From an uncultured Clostridia bacterium (GTDB taxonomy: Bacteria; Bacillota; Clostridia; Christensenellales; UBA1242), in contig CALVML010000037.1 of NCBI GenBank assembly GCA_944345705.1, positions 1 through 40,297 of the forward strand: a stretch of DNA of 40,297 bases, written 5' to 3'. Positions 1 through 6,905 of this stretch are shown here, piece after piece. The position numbers and the translations under genes are program-made. The notes beneath the pieces were generated by a model. It saw only the letters and a program-made list of their open reading frames with translations. It was not told the DNA's origin and made no database searches. Each line of letters starts with the position of its first letter. Positions within the stretch are counted from its first letter, which is position 1.

Positions 1-76
1 ACTACTCCGTTCGACTTGCATGTTTGAAGCACGCCGCCAGCGTTCGTCCTGAGCCAGGATCAAACTCTAATTGAAA
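1..76 (-). rRNA. rrs: 16S ribosomal RNA, 5' end (partial)
   Basis: Read on the minus strand, bases 68 to 1 begin with the universal 16S start AGAGTTTGATCCTGGCTCAG, followed by the usual GACGAACGCTGGCGGCG block and CATGCAAGTCGAACG. Only the first ~76 nt are present and the rest lies off the left edge. The mature 5' end is placed about 8 nt upstream of AGAGTTTG by analogy with E. coli, so it is approximate. The gene is transcribed leftward from the promoter near 481-512. Confidence 0.97.
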
Positions 77-478
77 AAATGTTGTGGAGACACCAAATTC
101 TTTACGCTGACACGCTTTACTATCGTAAAGCTAACAGCTAAGAAACGTATTTCTCGTGTTTCACTTCGAAATACTTTTGGTTTCTCTCCCAAGCCTCTTC
201 CCTTTTAATGACCCTTACGGGCATTAATGTCATGACGTCTACATATATGACCCTTGTGGGTGTCATTCATGACTTTGGATTTAAAATTTATCCAAGTCTT
301 TTTTTTGAATTAGTCTTGGTTTAGTTTTGGGTTTTTCAATTCGCTATTATACACTTATAGCTTTCTTCGTTTTCCTTGCTCAATAACTAAAAGTAAATTG
401 ACTTTGTTTCTAAATCTCTTGTACTTATTTACTATTTAATTGTCATGGTTCTTCGCTAACTCTCTTCCAAGTTAGCGT
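77..478 (-). other. 16S rRNA operon leader with paired hairpins
   Basis: This stretch between the rRNA promoter and 16S holds no convincing gene. On the minus strand it has a 7-bp hairpin right at the predicted transcript start (arms CGCTAAC/GTTAGCG, 455-478). Nearer 16S are two similar imperfect hairpins, each pairing CCC with GGG beside ATGAC/TCAT-type arms: about 249-270 with an ACAA loop and about 208-227 with a GTAA loop. Leaders of this kind carry antitermination and RNase III processing signals. An AT-rich segment near 315-345 (TTGAAAAACCCAAAACTAAAC on minus) loosely resembles a Gram-positive boxA region, but that match is weak. Confidence 0.6.
346..383 (-). promoter_or_regulatory. possible second rRNA promoter P2
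   Basis: On the minus strand, TTGAGC (383-378), an 18-nt spacer and TATAAG (359-354) are followed closely by TATAAT (351-346). Tandem P1/P2 promoters are common ahead of rRNA operons. The -35 is imperfect, so this is tentative. Confidence 0.35.
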
Positions 479-482
479 TTAT

Positions 483-512
483 ATATTACCACATTCCTCC
501 TCCTATTGTCAA
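483..512 (-). promoter_or_regulatory. rRNA promoter P1
   Basis: On the minus strand there is a perfect -35 TTGACA (512-507), an 18-nt spacer and a -10 TAATAT (488-483) preceded by TGG, an extended -10. Upstream of the -35 (about 513-555) the minus strand is A-rich, like an UP element. Transcription would start near 476 and run into the 16S leader. Confidence 0.85.
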
Positions 513-654
513 CACTTTTTTTGATTTTTTTTACCTTTTTTCTTGCTTTTTTTTAATTATCCACGCAACACCCTGCCACGTTGTAATGCTTGGCTTATAT
601 ATTTGTGAGTTACACTAAATTTTTGATATAGCTTGAGAATATTTATTGATTTTA

Positions 655-683
655 TTGTCACTTATTTAAAAATGTGTTAAAAT
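655..683 (+). promoter_or_regulatory. promoter of the acetyltransferase gene
   Basis: TTGTCA (655-660), a 17-nt spacer and TAAAAT (678-683) sit 62 nt upstream of the ATG at 746. It is divergent from the rRNA promoter. Confidence 0.65.
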
Positions 684-745
684 ATTTCTGTAGTAGGTTT
701 GTGCTTTTTATTTAAAATACTATACTGTTAGAGATAGGGCAAAAC

Positions 746-1882
746 ATGATTAGTAAAAAGATATTTGATAGTACTGAAGAAGATATGAACCTTGCAAGTA
801 TTCAAGGTAAGCGATTTTTTCATGAATTTAATAGACGCGATTTTTCTTCTTATAGTGAATTAAGCATTTTTTTAAAAGCAAATCTTGGACATTTTGGAAA
901 GGGTTCTTTCATAAAACAACCTTTTCGTTGTGATATTGGCAAAAACATATTTATACAGGACAATGTCTATATAGATTTTAATTGTATCGTGCTTGATGAA
1001 CTAGAAGTTTATATTGGTAATAATGTGATAATTGGACCGAATGTGACAATTTCTGGTGCATCACACCCTATCAGTGCCACCGAAAGAAGCAATGCAATTT
1101 ATACTGGCGATAAAGTAATAATTGAGGATGATGTATGGATCGGGGCTAGCGCTAAGATTTTAGATGGTATAGTTATAAGAAAAGGTACGATCGTCTGTGC
1201 AGGTGCGGTCGTGACAAAGAATACAGAAGAATACGACATAGTTGCTGGTGTGCCTGCAAAAACAATAGGATCAGCCAAAGAAATTAAAAATAAATTAACA
1301 AGCGAAATTAAAGGAGAAAATATTATGTTAGATAAAAAAAATAAAAATTCAAATGTAAAGAGTTCTTATGAATTACACCAAAAGGCAAGACGATTTTTCA
1401 AAGAATATAACGCACTTGATGTGGATGACGAAGAAGGAAAGGTAAAACTACTAAAAGAAAATTTAGGTGCATTTGGTGAATACTCGAGCATATTGCAACC
1501 TTTCTATTGTGATGTAGGTAGCAATATCTTTATAGGAGAAAATGTCTATATTAACTATAACTGCACTATACTTGATGGTGTAAAAGTGTCAATAGGCAAT
1601 AATGTCTTGATTGCTCCTAATGTTTCTATTACAGCCACCACACATCCTATAGATCCAGATGAGAGAAGACGGGATAAAATTAATAAAGCCAATGTAAGTA
1701 TAAAAAAACCTGTCGTGATTGAAGACGATGTATGGATTGGTATGAATGCAGTGATCTTGCCTGGTGTAACAATAAGAAAAGGGACAATTGTTGGTGCTGG
1801 GGCTGTAGTCACAAAAAGTACTGGTGAATATGAAATAGTCGCTGGTGTGCCTGCAAAGAAAATTGGAAATGCAAAAAAATAA
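746..1882 (+). CDS. tandem-fused hexapeptide (LacA/Maa-type) O-acetyltransferase
   Basis: The 378-residue product is two complete left-handed beta-helix acetyltransferase units in one frame. Unit 1 is about residues 1-190 and unit 2 about 194-378. Family proteins transfer acetyl from acetyl-CoA to sugars and are normally ~185 residues, one unit each. Both units show the N-terminal helical segment (RFFxEFN or RFFKEYN), hexapeptide repeats (IGNNVIIGPNV, IGNNVLIAPNV), the catalytic histidine motif (SHPISATER, THPIDPDER), IEDDVWIG and AGVPAK near the end. The join contains an SD, AAGGAG at 1311-1316, 8 nt before an in-frame ATG at 1325 (Met194), so unit 2 may also be made alone. The SD for the first ATG is weak (GATAGGGC). 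The substrate cannot be told from sequence. Confidence 0.85.
   Translation: MISKKIFDSTEEDMNLASIQGKRFFHEFNRRDFSSYSELSIFLKANLGHFGKGSFIKQPFRCDIGKNIFIQDNVYIDFNCIVLDELEVYIGNNVIIGPNVTISGASHPISATERSNAIYTGDKVIIEDDVWIGASAKILDGIVIRKGTIVCAGAVVTKNTEEYDIVAGVPAKTIGSAKEIKNKLTSEIKGENIMLDKKNKNSNVKSSYELHQKARRFFKEYNALDVDDEEGKVKLLKENLGAFGEYSSILQPFYCDVGSNIFIGENVYINYNCTILDGVKVSIGNNVLIAPNVSITATTHPIDPDERRRDKINKANVSIKKPVVIEDDVWIGMNAVILPGVTIRKGTIVGAGAVVTKSTGEYEIVAGVPAKKIGNAKK
1311..1327 (+). promoter_or_regulatory. internal SD and start codon inside the fused acetyltransferase gene
   Basis: AAGGAG at 1311-1316 lies 8 nt upstream of an in-frame ATG at 1325-1327. This is exactly where a separate second gene would begin. 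It is better placed and stronger than the SD of the upstream start at 746, which suggests that two former tandem genes were joined by loss of a stop codon. Confidence 0.65.
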
Positions 1883-2032
1883 AATATGAAAAAACAAAAA
1901 TAAAAAATAAATTAAATATTAAATTTAAATAAAATAATAAAATTTATTATTAATAAATCAAATAAAAAAATGATCGAAATATTTTAAAAATGATTTTTAT
2001 TTGATTTTTATTTATTTTAAATAATTTATATT

Positions 2033-2162
2033 ATCGGAAGCCGAACTTGCTTGCAAGAGTGAGGCTGATGGTTATACATACTATGTGATAAGTATGCGTT
2101 AGCATACAAATTCGATAGAATTTATTAAAATTTAACTTGCTTAAATTTTAACATCACATAGT
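2033..2162. ncRNA. candidate structured RNA or DNA cloverleaf (four-way junction)
   Basis: Bases 2080-2162 fold into a near-perfect four-way junction. P1 is ACTATGTGAT (2080-2089) with ATCACATAGT (2153-2162). P2 is GTATGC/GCATAC with loop GTTA (2092-2107). P3 is AAATTC/GAATTT with loop GATA (2108-2123). P4 is an 11-bp stem with loop CTTGC (2125-2151). All four stems are fully Watson-Crick and only 4 nt are unpaired at the junction. Just upstream, 2033-2069 can form AGCC/GGCT plus ATC/GAT, and GCAAG at 2053-2057 could pair with the P4 loop CTTGC. It is not a tRNA. Strand and function are unknown, and it could equally be a DNA cruciform. Confidence 0.55.
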
Positions 2163-2239
2163 TTATATTTTATTAATTTTAATTAAAAAAATAAATAATA
2201 TTTAATTTATTTTTATCTATTTAATCAACTTATTTATTT

Positions 2240-2272
2240 TAATAAAAAATAAGCCATGGATTTTGGCTTATT
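2240..2272 (-). terminator. intrinsic terminator of the small gene at 2287-2502
   Basis: Arms AATAAGCC (2248-2255) and GGCTTATT (2265-2272) form a perfect 8-bp stem with a 9-nt loop. Read on the minus strand it is followed by TTTTTTATT, and it lies 14 nt after the gene's stop. Confidence 0.8.
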
Positions 2273-2286
2273 ATTCCTTAATTTGT

Positions 2287-2502
2287 TTATATAAAATTCT
2301 CATCTTCTAGTGGCTCTTTTTGCAAGGCTTTCTGCAAGTCCTTCAGCCGTTCTGCCGCATTTTTTGCCAAAACGAGTGGTGTATGATTAGTTGGCGATCC
2401 GCGGTCTGAGTTCTTTTTCTTTTCTGTTCGGAAATAATATTTCCTCAACACACCATACTTTGCTGCATGTGTAATTTCCTTTAGAATCTCTTTTTGACTC
2501 AT
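2287..2502 (-). CDS. small hypothetical protein
   Basis: This 71-residue, basic, probably helical protein is not recognised. It is accepted as real because it has a full expression kit: a 17-nt-spaced promoter upstream, an SD AAAGGAG (2513-2519) 10 nt before the ATG, and a clean intrinsic terminator just after the stop. The sequence is rich in Lys, Glu and Leu, with a KKKNSDRG stretch in the middle and an acidic end. There is no membrane segment or signal peptide. It lies downstream of argS on the same strand but has its own promoter. Confidence 0.7.
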   Translation of the reverse strand: MSQKEILKEITHAAKYGVLRKYYFRTEKKKNSDRGSPTNHTPLVLAKNAAERLKDLQKALQKEPLEDENFI

Positions 2503-2528
2503 ATTTACAGTACTCCTTTCTTTGTTTT

Positions 2529-2557
2529 AATATACCACAAAAACTGCAGTTTGTAAA
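2529..2557 (-). promoter_or_regulatory. promoter with palindromic spacer, upstream of the small gene
   Basis: On the minus strand, TTTACA (2557-2552), a 17-nt spacer and TATATT (2534-2529) are preceded by TGG (extended -10). A perfect 12-bp palindrome AAACTGCAGTTT (2541-2552) fills most of the spacer and overlaps the -35, so it could be a repressor site. The string TTTGTGGTATATT recurs at the promoter near 11490. Confidence 0.7.
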
Positions 2558-2575
2558 TACCTTTTTGCAAAAATT

Positions 2576-4339
2576 TTACATTTTTTTAGGCACTTCAATT
2601 GCAAGCACGCCTAAAGCCTGCATAAGTTTATTTTTTACAAGGTTTAATAGTGAAATATAACCTGCTTTTCTTATTTCATCCTTTTCATTTGCAACACTTA
2701 TATTATTATAGAAGGTTGAAAATGCACTTGCAAGGTCAAAGCTTGCTGAGCAAAGCGAGGATAGCGATTTTTCTCTATAGCAAATAGAATAGGAAGAATT
2801 GAGTTTTATAATTGCCTTTATAATCTCGCGCATTTCGTCATTGTCGATATTAATTTCTCCGCCTTTGACGCCGTCAAGTTTATTTAATATTGAGTTGATG
2901 CGGACAACCGTGTATTGAAGGTATGGTCCTGTCTTGCCTTCAAATGCAAGGAATTTATCGATATCAAAGACATAGTCTTTGCCGACATTGTTGACTAGGT
3001 CACCAAACTTCATGGCGCCCACTCCAATCATGAGCGCTGTATCACGATCAAACTCAACGCCGTTTGCAGAAAGTTTTTTGCTAGCCTTGTTTACAAGCAT
3101 ATCTATGATATCTTCAAGTTTTATTGTGTCACCGCTTCTTGTCTTGAACGGCTTGCCATCCTTACCATTCATAGTGCCATTGCCTATATGCAAAAGTATT
3201 TGATTTTCTGGAGAAATTCCAGCAAGTTTGCACACTCTGAAAACCTGAGTAAAGTGCATATTTTGTCTTGCGTCCGTGACATATTCAATCCTATCGATAT
3301 CCTTAATAGTCATATTTCGCATTAGAATTGTGGCAATATCAGTTGTCGCATATAGTACAGCGCCATTGCCCTTTTCAATTATGCAAGGTGGCATAGGATT
3401 TTTGTATCTTTTCGTGCCATCTTTGTTAGATTGAATAGGAATATTTTCCCCTTCAACAGCAACATCGACAACGATCGCCCCTTCACTCTCTCGTGCAAGT
3501 CCTTTTTCTTTGATAATCTTAAGCGCCTGCGGAATATACTCACTTGCATCGCTTTCGCCATACCAAAGGTCAAAGGTTGCGCCAAGTTCGCTATAATGTT
3601 GTTTGATCTTCTCGACAGAAACCGCCCTTATCTTTTTATAGATGGAATAATACGGCTCTTGTTTGCTTTGGATCTTTACTGTCCAATCTTCTGCCTTTTT
3701 CTTAAATTCCTCATCTGTGTTTTTTCGCGCGCTCGCCTTTGGATATGCTTCGTTTAGCATATCGAGTGTTATAACTGGCTCCTCTCTCTTGCCTTGAAAA
3801 TAATAGTCAAGTTTGCCATCTTCAAAAAGTTGAAGTTCAGTAAGTCCCATCTGCAATCCCCAGTCACCAAGGTGTACATCTGCAATAACTTCATCGCCAA
3901 AGAGTTTGTATAGTCTTTTAAGACTTTCGCCAATTATGGCAGGACGAAGGTGTCCTATATGGAGCGCCTTTGCAACATTTGCTCCGCCATAGTCAAGTAC
4001 GATTTTTTGTTTTCTTTCTCTTTTTTCAATTCCTGCCATGTCGTCTTGCAGGTACTCATTTGCAAGTTGCGACAGTTTTTGATCTGTAAGTTTTATATTG
4101 ATAAAACCGTTTAGCACGCTAAATTCATAGTCTTTGTTTGCCTTGTCAATTTTGTCTATGATATTGTTTGCCACTTGGACTGTATTTTGCCCATGCAGTT
4201 TTGCAATTTTGAAACAGCCGTTACATTGAAAGTCGCATATCTTTGGAAGGTTTGAAAATGACACGGTCAAGTCGCCTTCATAACCGCATTTCTTGCTTGC
4301 ATTATTTAACAATAATTCAATATCTTTTGTCGTCATCAT
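2576..4339 (-). CDS. argS: arginyl-tRNA synthetase
   Basis: This class I synthetase charges tRNA-Arg with arginine using ATP. The 587 residues match the family length. An N-terminal additional domain (about 1-85) precedes the catalytic core with HIGH at 127-130 (ALHIGHLRPAIIGESL), the HLGDWGLQMG block, and the MNGKDGKPFKTRSGDTIKLED stretch typical of ArgRS. The C-terminal helical region is the DALR-type anticodon-binding domain. Two ATG codons are adjacent. The SD AAAGGAG (4343-4349) is 3 nt from the first and 6 nt from the second (4336), so the second is the likelier start. The SD overlaps the recR stop codon, implying translational coupling. It is the last gene of the dnaX-ybaB-recR-argS run. 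Confidence 0.95.
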   Translation of the reverse strand: MMTTKDIELLLNNASKKCGYEGDLTVSFSNLPKICDFQCNGCFKIAKLHGQNTVQVANNIIDKIDKANKDYEFSVLNGFINIKLTDQKLSQLANEYLQDDMAGIEKRERKQKIVLDYGGANVAKALHIGHLRPAIIGESLKRLYKLFGDEVIADVHLGDWGLQMGLTELQLFEDGKLDYYFQGKREEPVITLDMLNEAYPKASARKNTDEEFKKKAEDWTVKIQSKQEPYYSIYKKIRAVSVEKIKQHYSELGATFDLWYGESDASEYIPQALKIIKEKGLARESEGAIVVDVAVEGENIPIQSNKDGTKRYKNPMPPCIIEKGNGAVLYATTDIATILMRNMTIKDIDRIEYVTDARQNMHFTQVFRVCKLAGISPENQILLHIGNGTMNGKDGKPFKTRSGDTIKLEDIIDMLVNKASKKLSANGVEFDRDTALMIGVGAMKFGDLVNNVGKDYVFDIDKFLAFEGKTGPYLQYTVVRINSILNKLDGVKGGEINIDNDEMREIIKAIIKLNSSYSICYREKSLSSLCSASFDLASAFSTFYNNISVANEKDEIRKAGYISLLNLVKNKLMQALGVLAIEVPKKM

Positions 4340-4347
4340 TTTCTCCT

Positions 4348-4938
4348 TTAATCCATGTCGCGCCTTGCTTCAAGTGCCTTTGCAAGAGTATACTCGTCGG
4401 CATATTCAAGGTCACTTCCTATTGAAATGCCTTGTGCAATACGCGTAACTTTCACGCCAAGTGGTTTGACAAGTTTTGCAATATACATAGCAGTCGCATC
4501 ACCTTCGACATCAGGGTTTGTTGCCATGATGACTTCTTGCACATTATCTTGAGAAATCCTTGCAAGAAGTTCCTTTATCCTTATATCGTCAGGCCCTCTA
4601 TGTTCAAGTGGACTGATCGTGCCAAAAAGCACATGATATGTGCCGTTGTAAGACTTGATCTTCTCCATTGCAAGCACATCTTTTGGATCTTTGACTACAC
4701 ACACTGTCTTTCTGTCACGCTTATTGCAAATAGGACAGATTTCAGTTTCTGTAAAGTTTCCACAGATTTTGCAAAAGCCTATCTTTTGTTTTGCTTCTAG
4801 CACGGCATTTGCAAAATTTTGTGCGCGCTCTAACTTGCCTTCAATTATAGAAAAAGCATAGCGCTGTGCAGTCTTGTAGCCAACGCCTGGAAGTGATCTA
4901 AAGTTTTCAATAAGTTTTTCAATTACATCATCTTGCAT
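4348..4938 (-). CDS. recR: recombination mediator protein RecR
   Basis: RecR acts with RecO and RecF to load RecA on SSB-coated single-stranded DNA. Visible features in order are a helix-hairpin-helix (FRSLPGVGYKTAQRYAF), a four-cysteine zinc finger (CKIC ... CPIC), a Toprim domain (VCVVKDPKDVLAME, ISPLEHRGPDDIRI) and the C-terminal IAQGISIGSDLEYADEYTL motif. The start is placed at 4938: the in-frame ATG at 4947 abuts the AGGA (4948-4951), while 4938 sits 9 nt from it and matches the usual RecR N-terminus. That gives 196 residues, the normal family length. The ybaB-recR order is conserved in many bacteria. Confidence 0.95.
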   Translation of the reverse strand: MQDDVIEKLIENFRSLPGVGYKTAQRYAFSIIEGKLERAQNFANAVLEAKQKIGFCKICGNFTETEICPICNKRDRKTVCVVKDPKDVLAMEKIKSYNGTYHVLFGTISPLEHRGPDDIRIKELLARISQDNVQEVIMATNPDVEGDATAMYIAKLVKPLGVKVTRIAQGISIGSDLEYADEYTLAKALEARRDMD

Positions 4939-5040
4939 GTCTTTCATTCCTATAATAATATTCTCTTAAAAAAGAGCAAGCGGGCTTGTCCCCGCGATTT
5001 GCTAATATTTATTTTATTCTTGTCATCAAAACAATGATTT

Positions 5041-5364
5041 TTACATCATTCCCGGCATGTTTGGCATGTTTTCCTTTTCTTTGCGCTCGATCTGTCCTAA
5101 GCAGTCATTGACAGCGCTGGTGACAAGGTCTTCAAGCATTTCAACATCATCAGGGTCGACCACCTGTGGATTTATCTTGATAGATTTTAGTTGTCTAGAG
5201 CCCATCATCTTGGCTTCTACCATTCCGCCACCGACAGATGAAGAAAATTCGCTCTCTTCAAGTTCCTTTTTTGCCTTCATCATATCTTCTTGCATCTTTT
5301 GTGCCTGACGCATAAGATTTCCTAGATTTGCTCCGCCAAATCCGCCAAAATTACCATAAGCCAT
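5041..5364 (-). CDS. ybaB: YbaB/EbfC family nucleoid-associated protein
   Basis: This small DNA-binding protein is normally encoded between dnaX and recR, as here. The 107 residues show the family pattern: a Gly/Phe-rich N-terminus (YGNFGGFGGANLGNLMRQAQKMQ), a long helix, the beta-hairpin with VEAKMMGSRQLKSIKINPQVVDPDDVEMLEDLV, and a Met/Pro-rich tail. The SD AAAGGAG lies inside the last codons of the upstream tau-type frame, 10 nt before the ATG, so translation is probably coupled. It likely coats DNA as a dimer. Confidence 0.93.
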   Translation of the reverse strand: MAYGNFGGFGGANLGNLMRQAQKMQEDMMKAKKELEESEFSSSVGGGMVEAKMMGSRQLKSIKINPQVVDPDDVEMLEDLVTSAVNDCLGQIERKEKENMPNMPGMM

Positions 5365-5366
5365 AA

Positions 5367-5705
5367 CTATTTCTCTCCTTTTATTTTAATCTCATCGCTT
5401 ATTAATGATTTAAGTTTATTTATATCGCTTTCACTTTTTGATAGTACGTTTTCTTTCACTAGCAATATGACTTCCATATCAAGCCCTTGCCATTTTAAAG
5501 CGTTTTCAATCTCGCGCTTGCCTTCCTTAAGTAAGTTTATGAGCATTCCATCATCTACTGTGATAATAAATTTATTTGAGTCGATACTGACATTTGTGAT
5601 ATCTCCACAGGCAACATGGAGTGCAATAAACTTGCGCTCTTTTAGGTATAATACCACCTTTCCCCAAACAACTCTCGGTGAGAGTTTTGTGTAGTCTACA
5701 CTCAA
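5367..5705 (-). CDS. dnaX: DnaX tau C-terminal domain, reached by -1 frameshift (or TTG start)
   Basis: This 112-codon frame overlaps the end of the gamma-length dnaX frame and lies at -1 to it. It reads like the C-terminal domain of DnaX (VVWGKVVLYLKERKFIALHVACGDI ... IENALKWQGLDMEVILL), the part of tau beyond gamma. It lacks an ATG: the only start at its head is TTG at 5705, in a TTGA overlap with the gamma stop, with no SD. Upstream the same frame is open through an A9 tract (5712-5720), where a -1 slip gives KKKLNLSVDY. The likeliest product is therefore a tau-like DnaX of about 480 residues. Coupled initiation at TTG or a homopolymer assembly error are the alternatives. Confidence 0.8.
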   Translation of the reverse strand: MSVDYTKLSPRVVWGKVVLYLKERKFIALHVACGDITNVSIDSNKFIITVDDGMLINLLKEGKREIENALKWQGLDMEVILLVKENVLSKSESDINKLKSLISDEIKIKGEK

Positions 5706-5720
5706 ATTAAGTTTTTTTTT
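5670..5720 (-). promoter_or_regulatory. dnaX recoding site: A9 slippery tract plus two hairpins
   Basis: In the mRNA, codons GTA AAA AAA AAC hold nine consecutive A (5720-5712). Hairpin 1 (5701-5689, 5-bp stem, GAC loop) starts 10 nt later, overlapping the gamma stop region, and hairpin 2 (5686-5670, 7-bp stem, ACC loop) follows directly. A9 tracts in dnaX are known slippage sites in Thermus, and A-rich -1 sites with a downstream hairpin are known in E. coli. Confidence 0.75.
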
Positions 5721-6814
5721 ACCTGACTATCACCGCTTATTATTGAAAGCGCTAAAGTTTCAAGTAATATTCTTGGCGATAGGGTATATCTTAACTCATT
5801 TTCTGCACCGCCGAAAACTTGGAGCATGTTTATAAGCTCGCTCATCTCAAAACTCTCGCTTTGCTCTTTAAGTTTTTTAAAATCTTCTTCAGTTTCTGCA
5901 AGTATGCTTGATGCATCAGCGCAAGATGAGCAAATCAAAAGATTTCGCACATGCTTTGCCATATCTTTGACGAAGACGGATAGGTTTTTTCCGCTCTTGT
6001 CTATATCATTGATTAGAGTAAGGACTTTACCAACATCTTTCTCCTTCAAACTTTGTGTAAAGTCAAGAAGAAGTTTGGTATCTGTCGTGCCTAGCACTTT
6101 GCGGACACTTTCACTTGTGACAACGCCATCACAGTATGCAAGCACACAGTCTGCAATAGAAAGAGTGTCGCGCACAGATCCTTCGCCTGCAATCGCTATC
6201 GCCCTTAGCGCGTCGCTTTCATATTTTATCCCTTCCTTATCAAAGATATCTTCAAGATGTTTTGTAAGTGTTTCGGTTGACACAAGCCTAAAATCAAATC
6301 TTGTACATCTTGACAGAATTGTCTGTGGCAATTTATGTACTTCAGTCGTTGCCAAAATGAAGATTATATGCTGTGGTGGCTCTTCTAAAGTCTTAAGTAA
6401 TGCATTGAAAGCGCTATCAGTCAACATATGTACTTCGTCTATGATATAGACCTTATATTTTGCGCCCGCTGGCATAAATTTCACTTTCTCTCTTAGATCG
6501 CGCACATCATCAACACGGTTGTTTGAAGCGGCGTCAATCTCGATTATATTTATATCATTTTCACTTTCTAGTCTTTTGCAAGTTGGACAATTTCCACATG
6601 GTGAGCCGTTTACATTATTTTCACAGTTTACAGCCTTTGCAAAAATTCGTGCAATAGATGTCTTTCCTATTCCACGAGAACCTGTAAAAAGATAGGCATG
6701 GCTGATCTTGTCGCTTATGATTTGATTTTTAAGCGCACGGGTGATATGCTCCTGCCCTATCACATCTTCAAACCTTGTTGGTCTATATTTTCTATAAAGT
6801 GAAAAATGCTCCAT
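5702..6814 (-). CDS. dnaX: DNA polymerase III subunit gamma (clamp-loader ATPase)
   Basis: This AAA+ motor of the clamp loader opens the beta clamp at primed sites. The 370 residues contain RKYRP (8-12), Walker A GSRGIGKT (45-52), a zinc module (Cys64, 73, 76, 79), DEVH (126-129), sensor 1 ATT (155-157) and the SRC arginine finger (168-170), followed by the lid and collar domains. It stops at TGA (5704-5702) soon after A9 (5712-5720). Two hairpins follow: 5689-5701 (GTGTA/TACAC) and 5670-5686 (AACTCTC/GAGAGTT). This is a frameshift cassette in which normal decoding gives gamma and slippage gives tau. The SD is GGAG, 4 nt before the ATG. It heads the operon. Confidence 0.96.
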   Translation of the reverse strand: MEHFSLYRKYRPTRFEDVIGQEHITRALKNQIISDKISHAYLFTGSRGIGKTSIARIFAKAVNCENNVNGSPCGNCPTCKRLESENDINIIEIDAASNNRVDDVRDLREKVKFMPAGAKYKVYIIDEVHMLTDSAFNALLKTLEEPPQHIIFILATTEVHKLPQTILSRCTRFDFRLVSTETLTKHLEDIFDKEGIKYESDALRAIAIAGEGSVRDTLSIADCVLAYCDGVVTSESVRKVLGTTDTKLLLDFTQSLKEKDVGKVLTLINDIDKSGKNLSVFVKDMAKHVRNLLICSSCADASSILAETEEDFKKLKEQSESFEMSELINMLQVFGGAENELRYTLSPRILLETLALSIISGDSQVKKNLI

Positions 6815-6847
6815 GTTTCTCCATTAAAAAGTTTTATTTGCCTTTTT

Positions 6848-6876
6848 ATTATACAAACTTTTAGTGATTTTGCAAA
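6848..6876 (-). promoter_or_regulatory. promoter of the dnaX-ybaB-recR-argS operon
   Basis: On the minus strand, TTTGCA (6876-6871), a 17-nt spacer and a consensus TATAAT (6853-6848) lie 33 nt upstream of the dnaX ATG. The -10 ends close enough that the 5' UTR is about 27 nt. Confidence 0.75.
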
Positions 6877-6905
6877 GTATTTTTTAAAGCAAAGCCATTT
6901 TCTAG

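Larger units (their letters stand above)
1883..2286. other. gene-free AT-rich region with nested inverted repeats
   Basis: No gene is supported in these ~400 bp. An 18-bp perfect inverted repeat (1903-1920 with 2197-2214) brackets the region, though it is pure A/T and may be partly chance. Inside are an AT palindrome (1933-1951), a 14-bp stem AAATCAAATAAAAA / TTTTTATTTGATTT (1955-1968 with 1994-2007), a hairpin with TCGG/CCGA or AGCC/GGCT pairing (2033-2069), and the cloverleaf listed separately. The only GC-containing part is 2034-2162. The AT stems could serve as a weak terminator for the acetyltransferase gene. Confidence 0.6.

Noticed and set aside
1555..1897. Minus-strand frames across the second acetyltransferase unit
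   Set aside because: They are antisense to a clearly conserved domain and lack SD sites.
2080..2162. Cloverleaf as a tRNA gene
   Set aside because: Length (83 nt) and four arms resemble tRNA, but stems are 10, 6, 6 and 11 bp, there is no 7-nt anticodon loop, no T-loop consensus in the right arm and no tRNA conserved bases.
4963..4995. Hairpins upstream of recR (CTCTT/AAGAG and GCGGG/CCCGC) as a terminator
   Set aside because: Stems are only 5 bp, and the run of genes dnaX-ybaB-recR looks co-transcribed. Attenuation is possible but unsupported.
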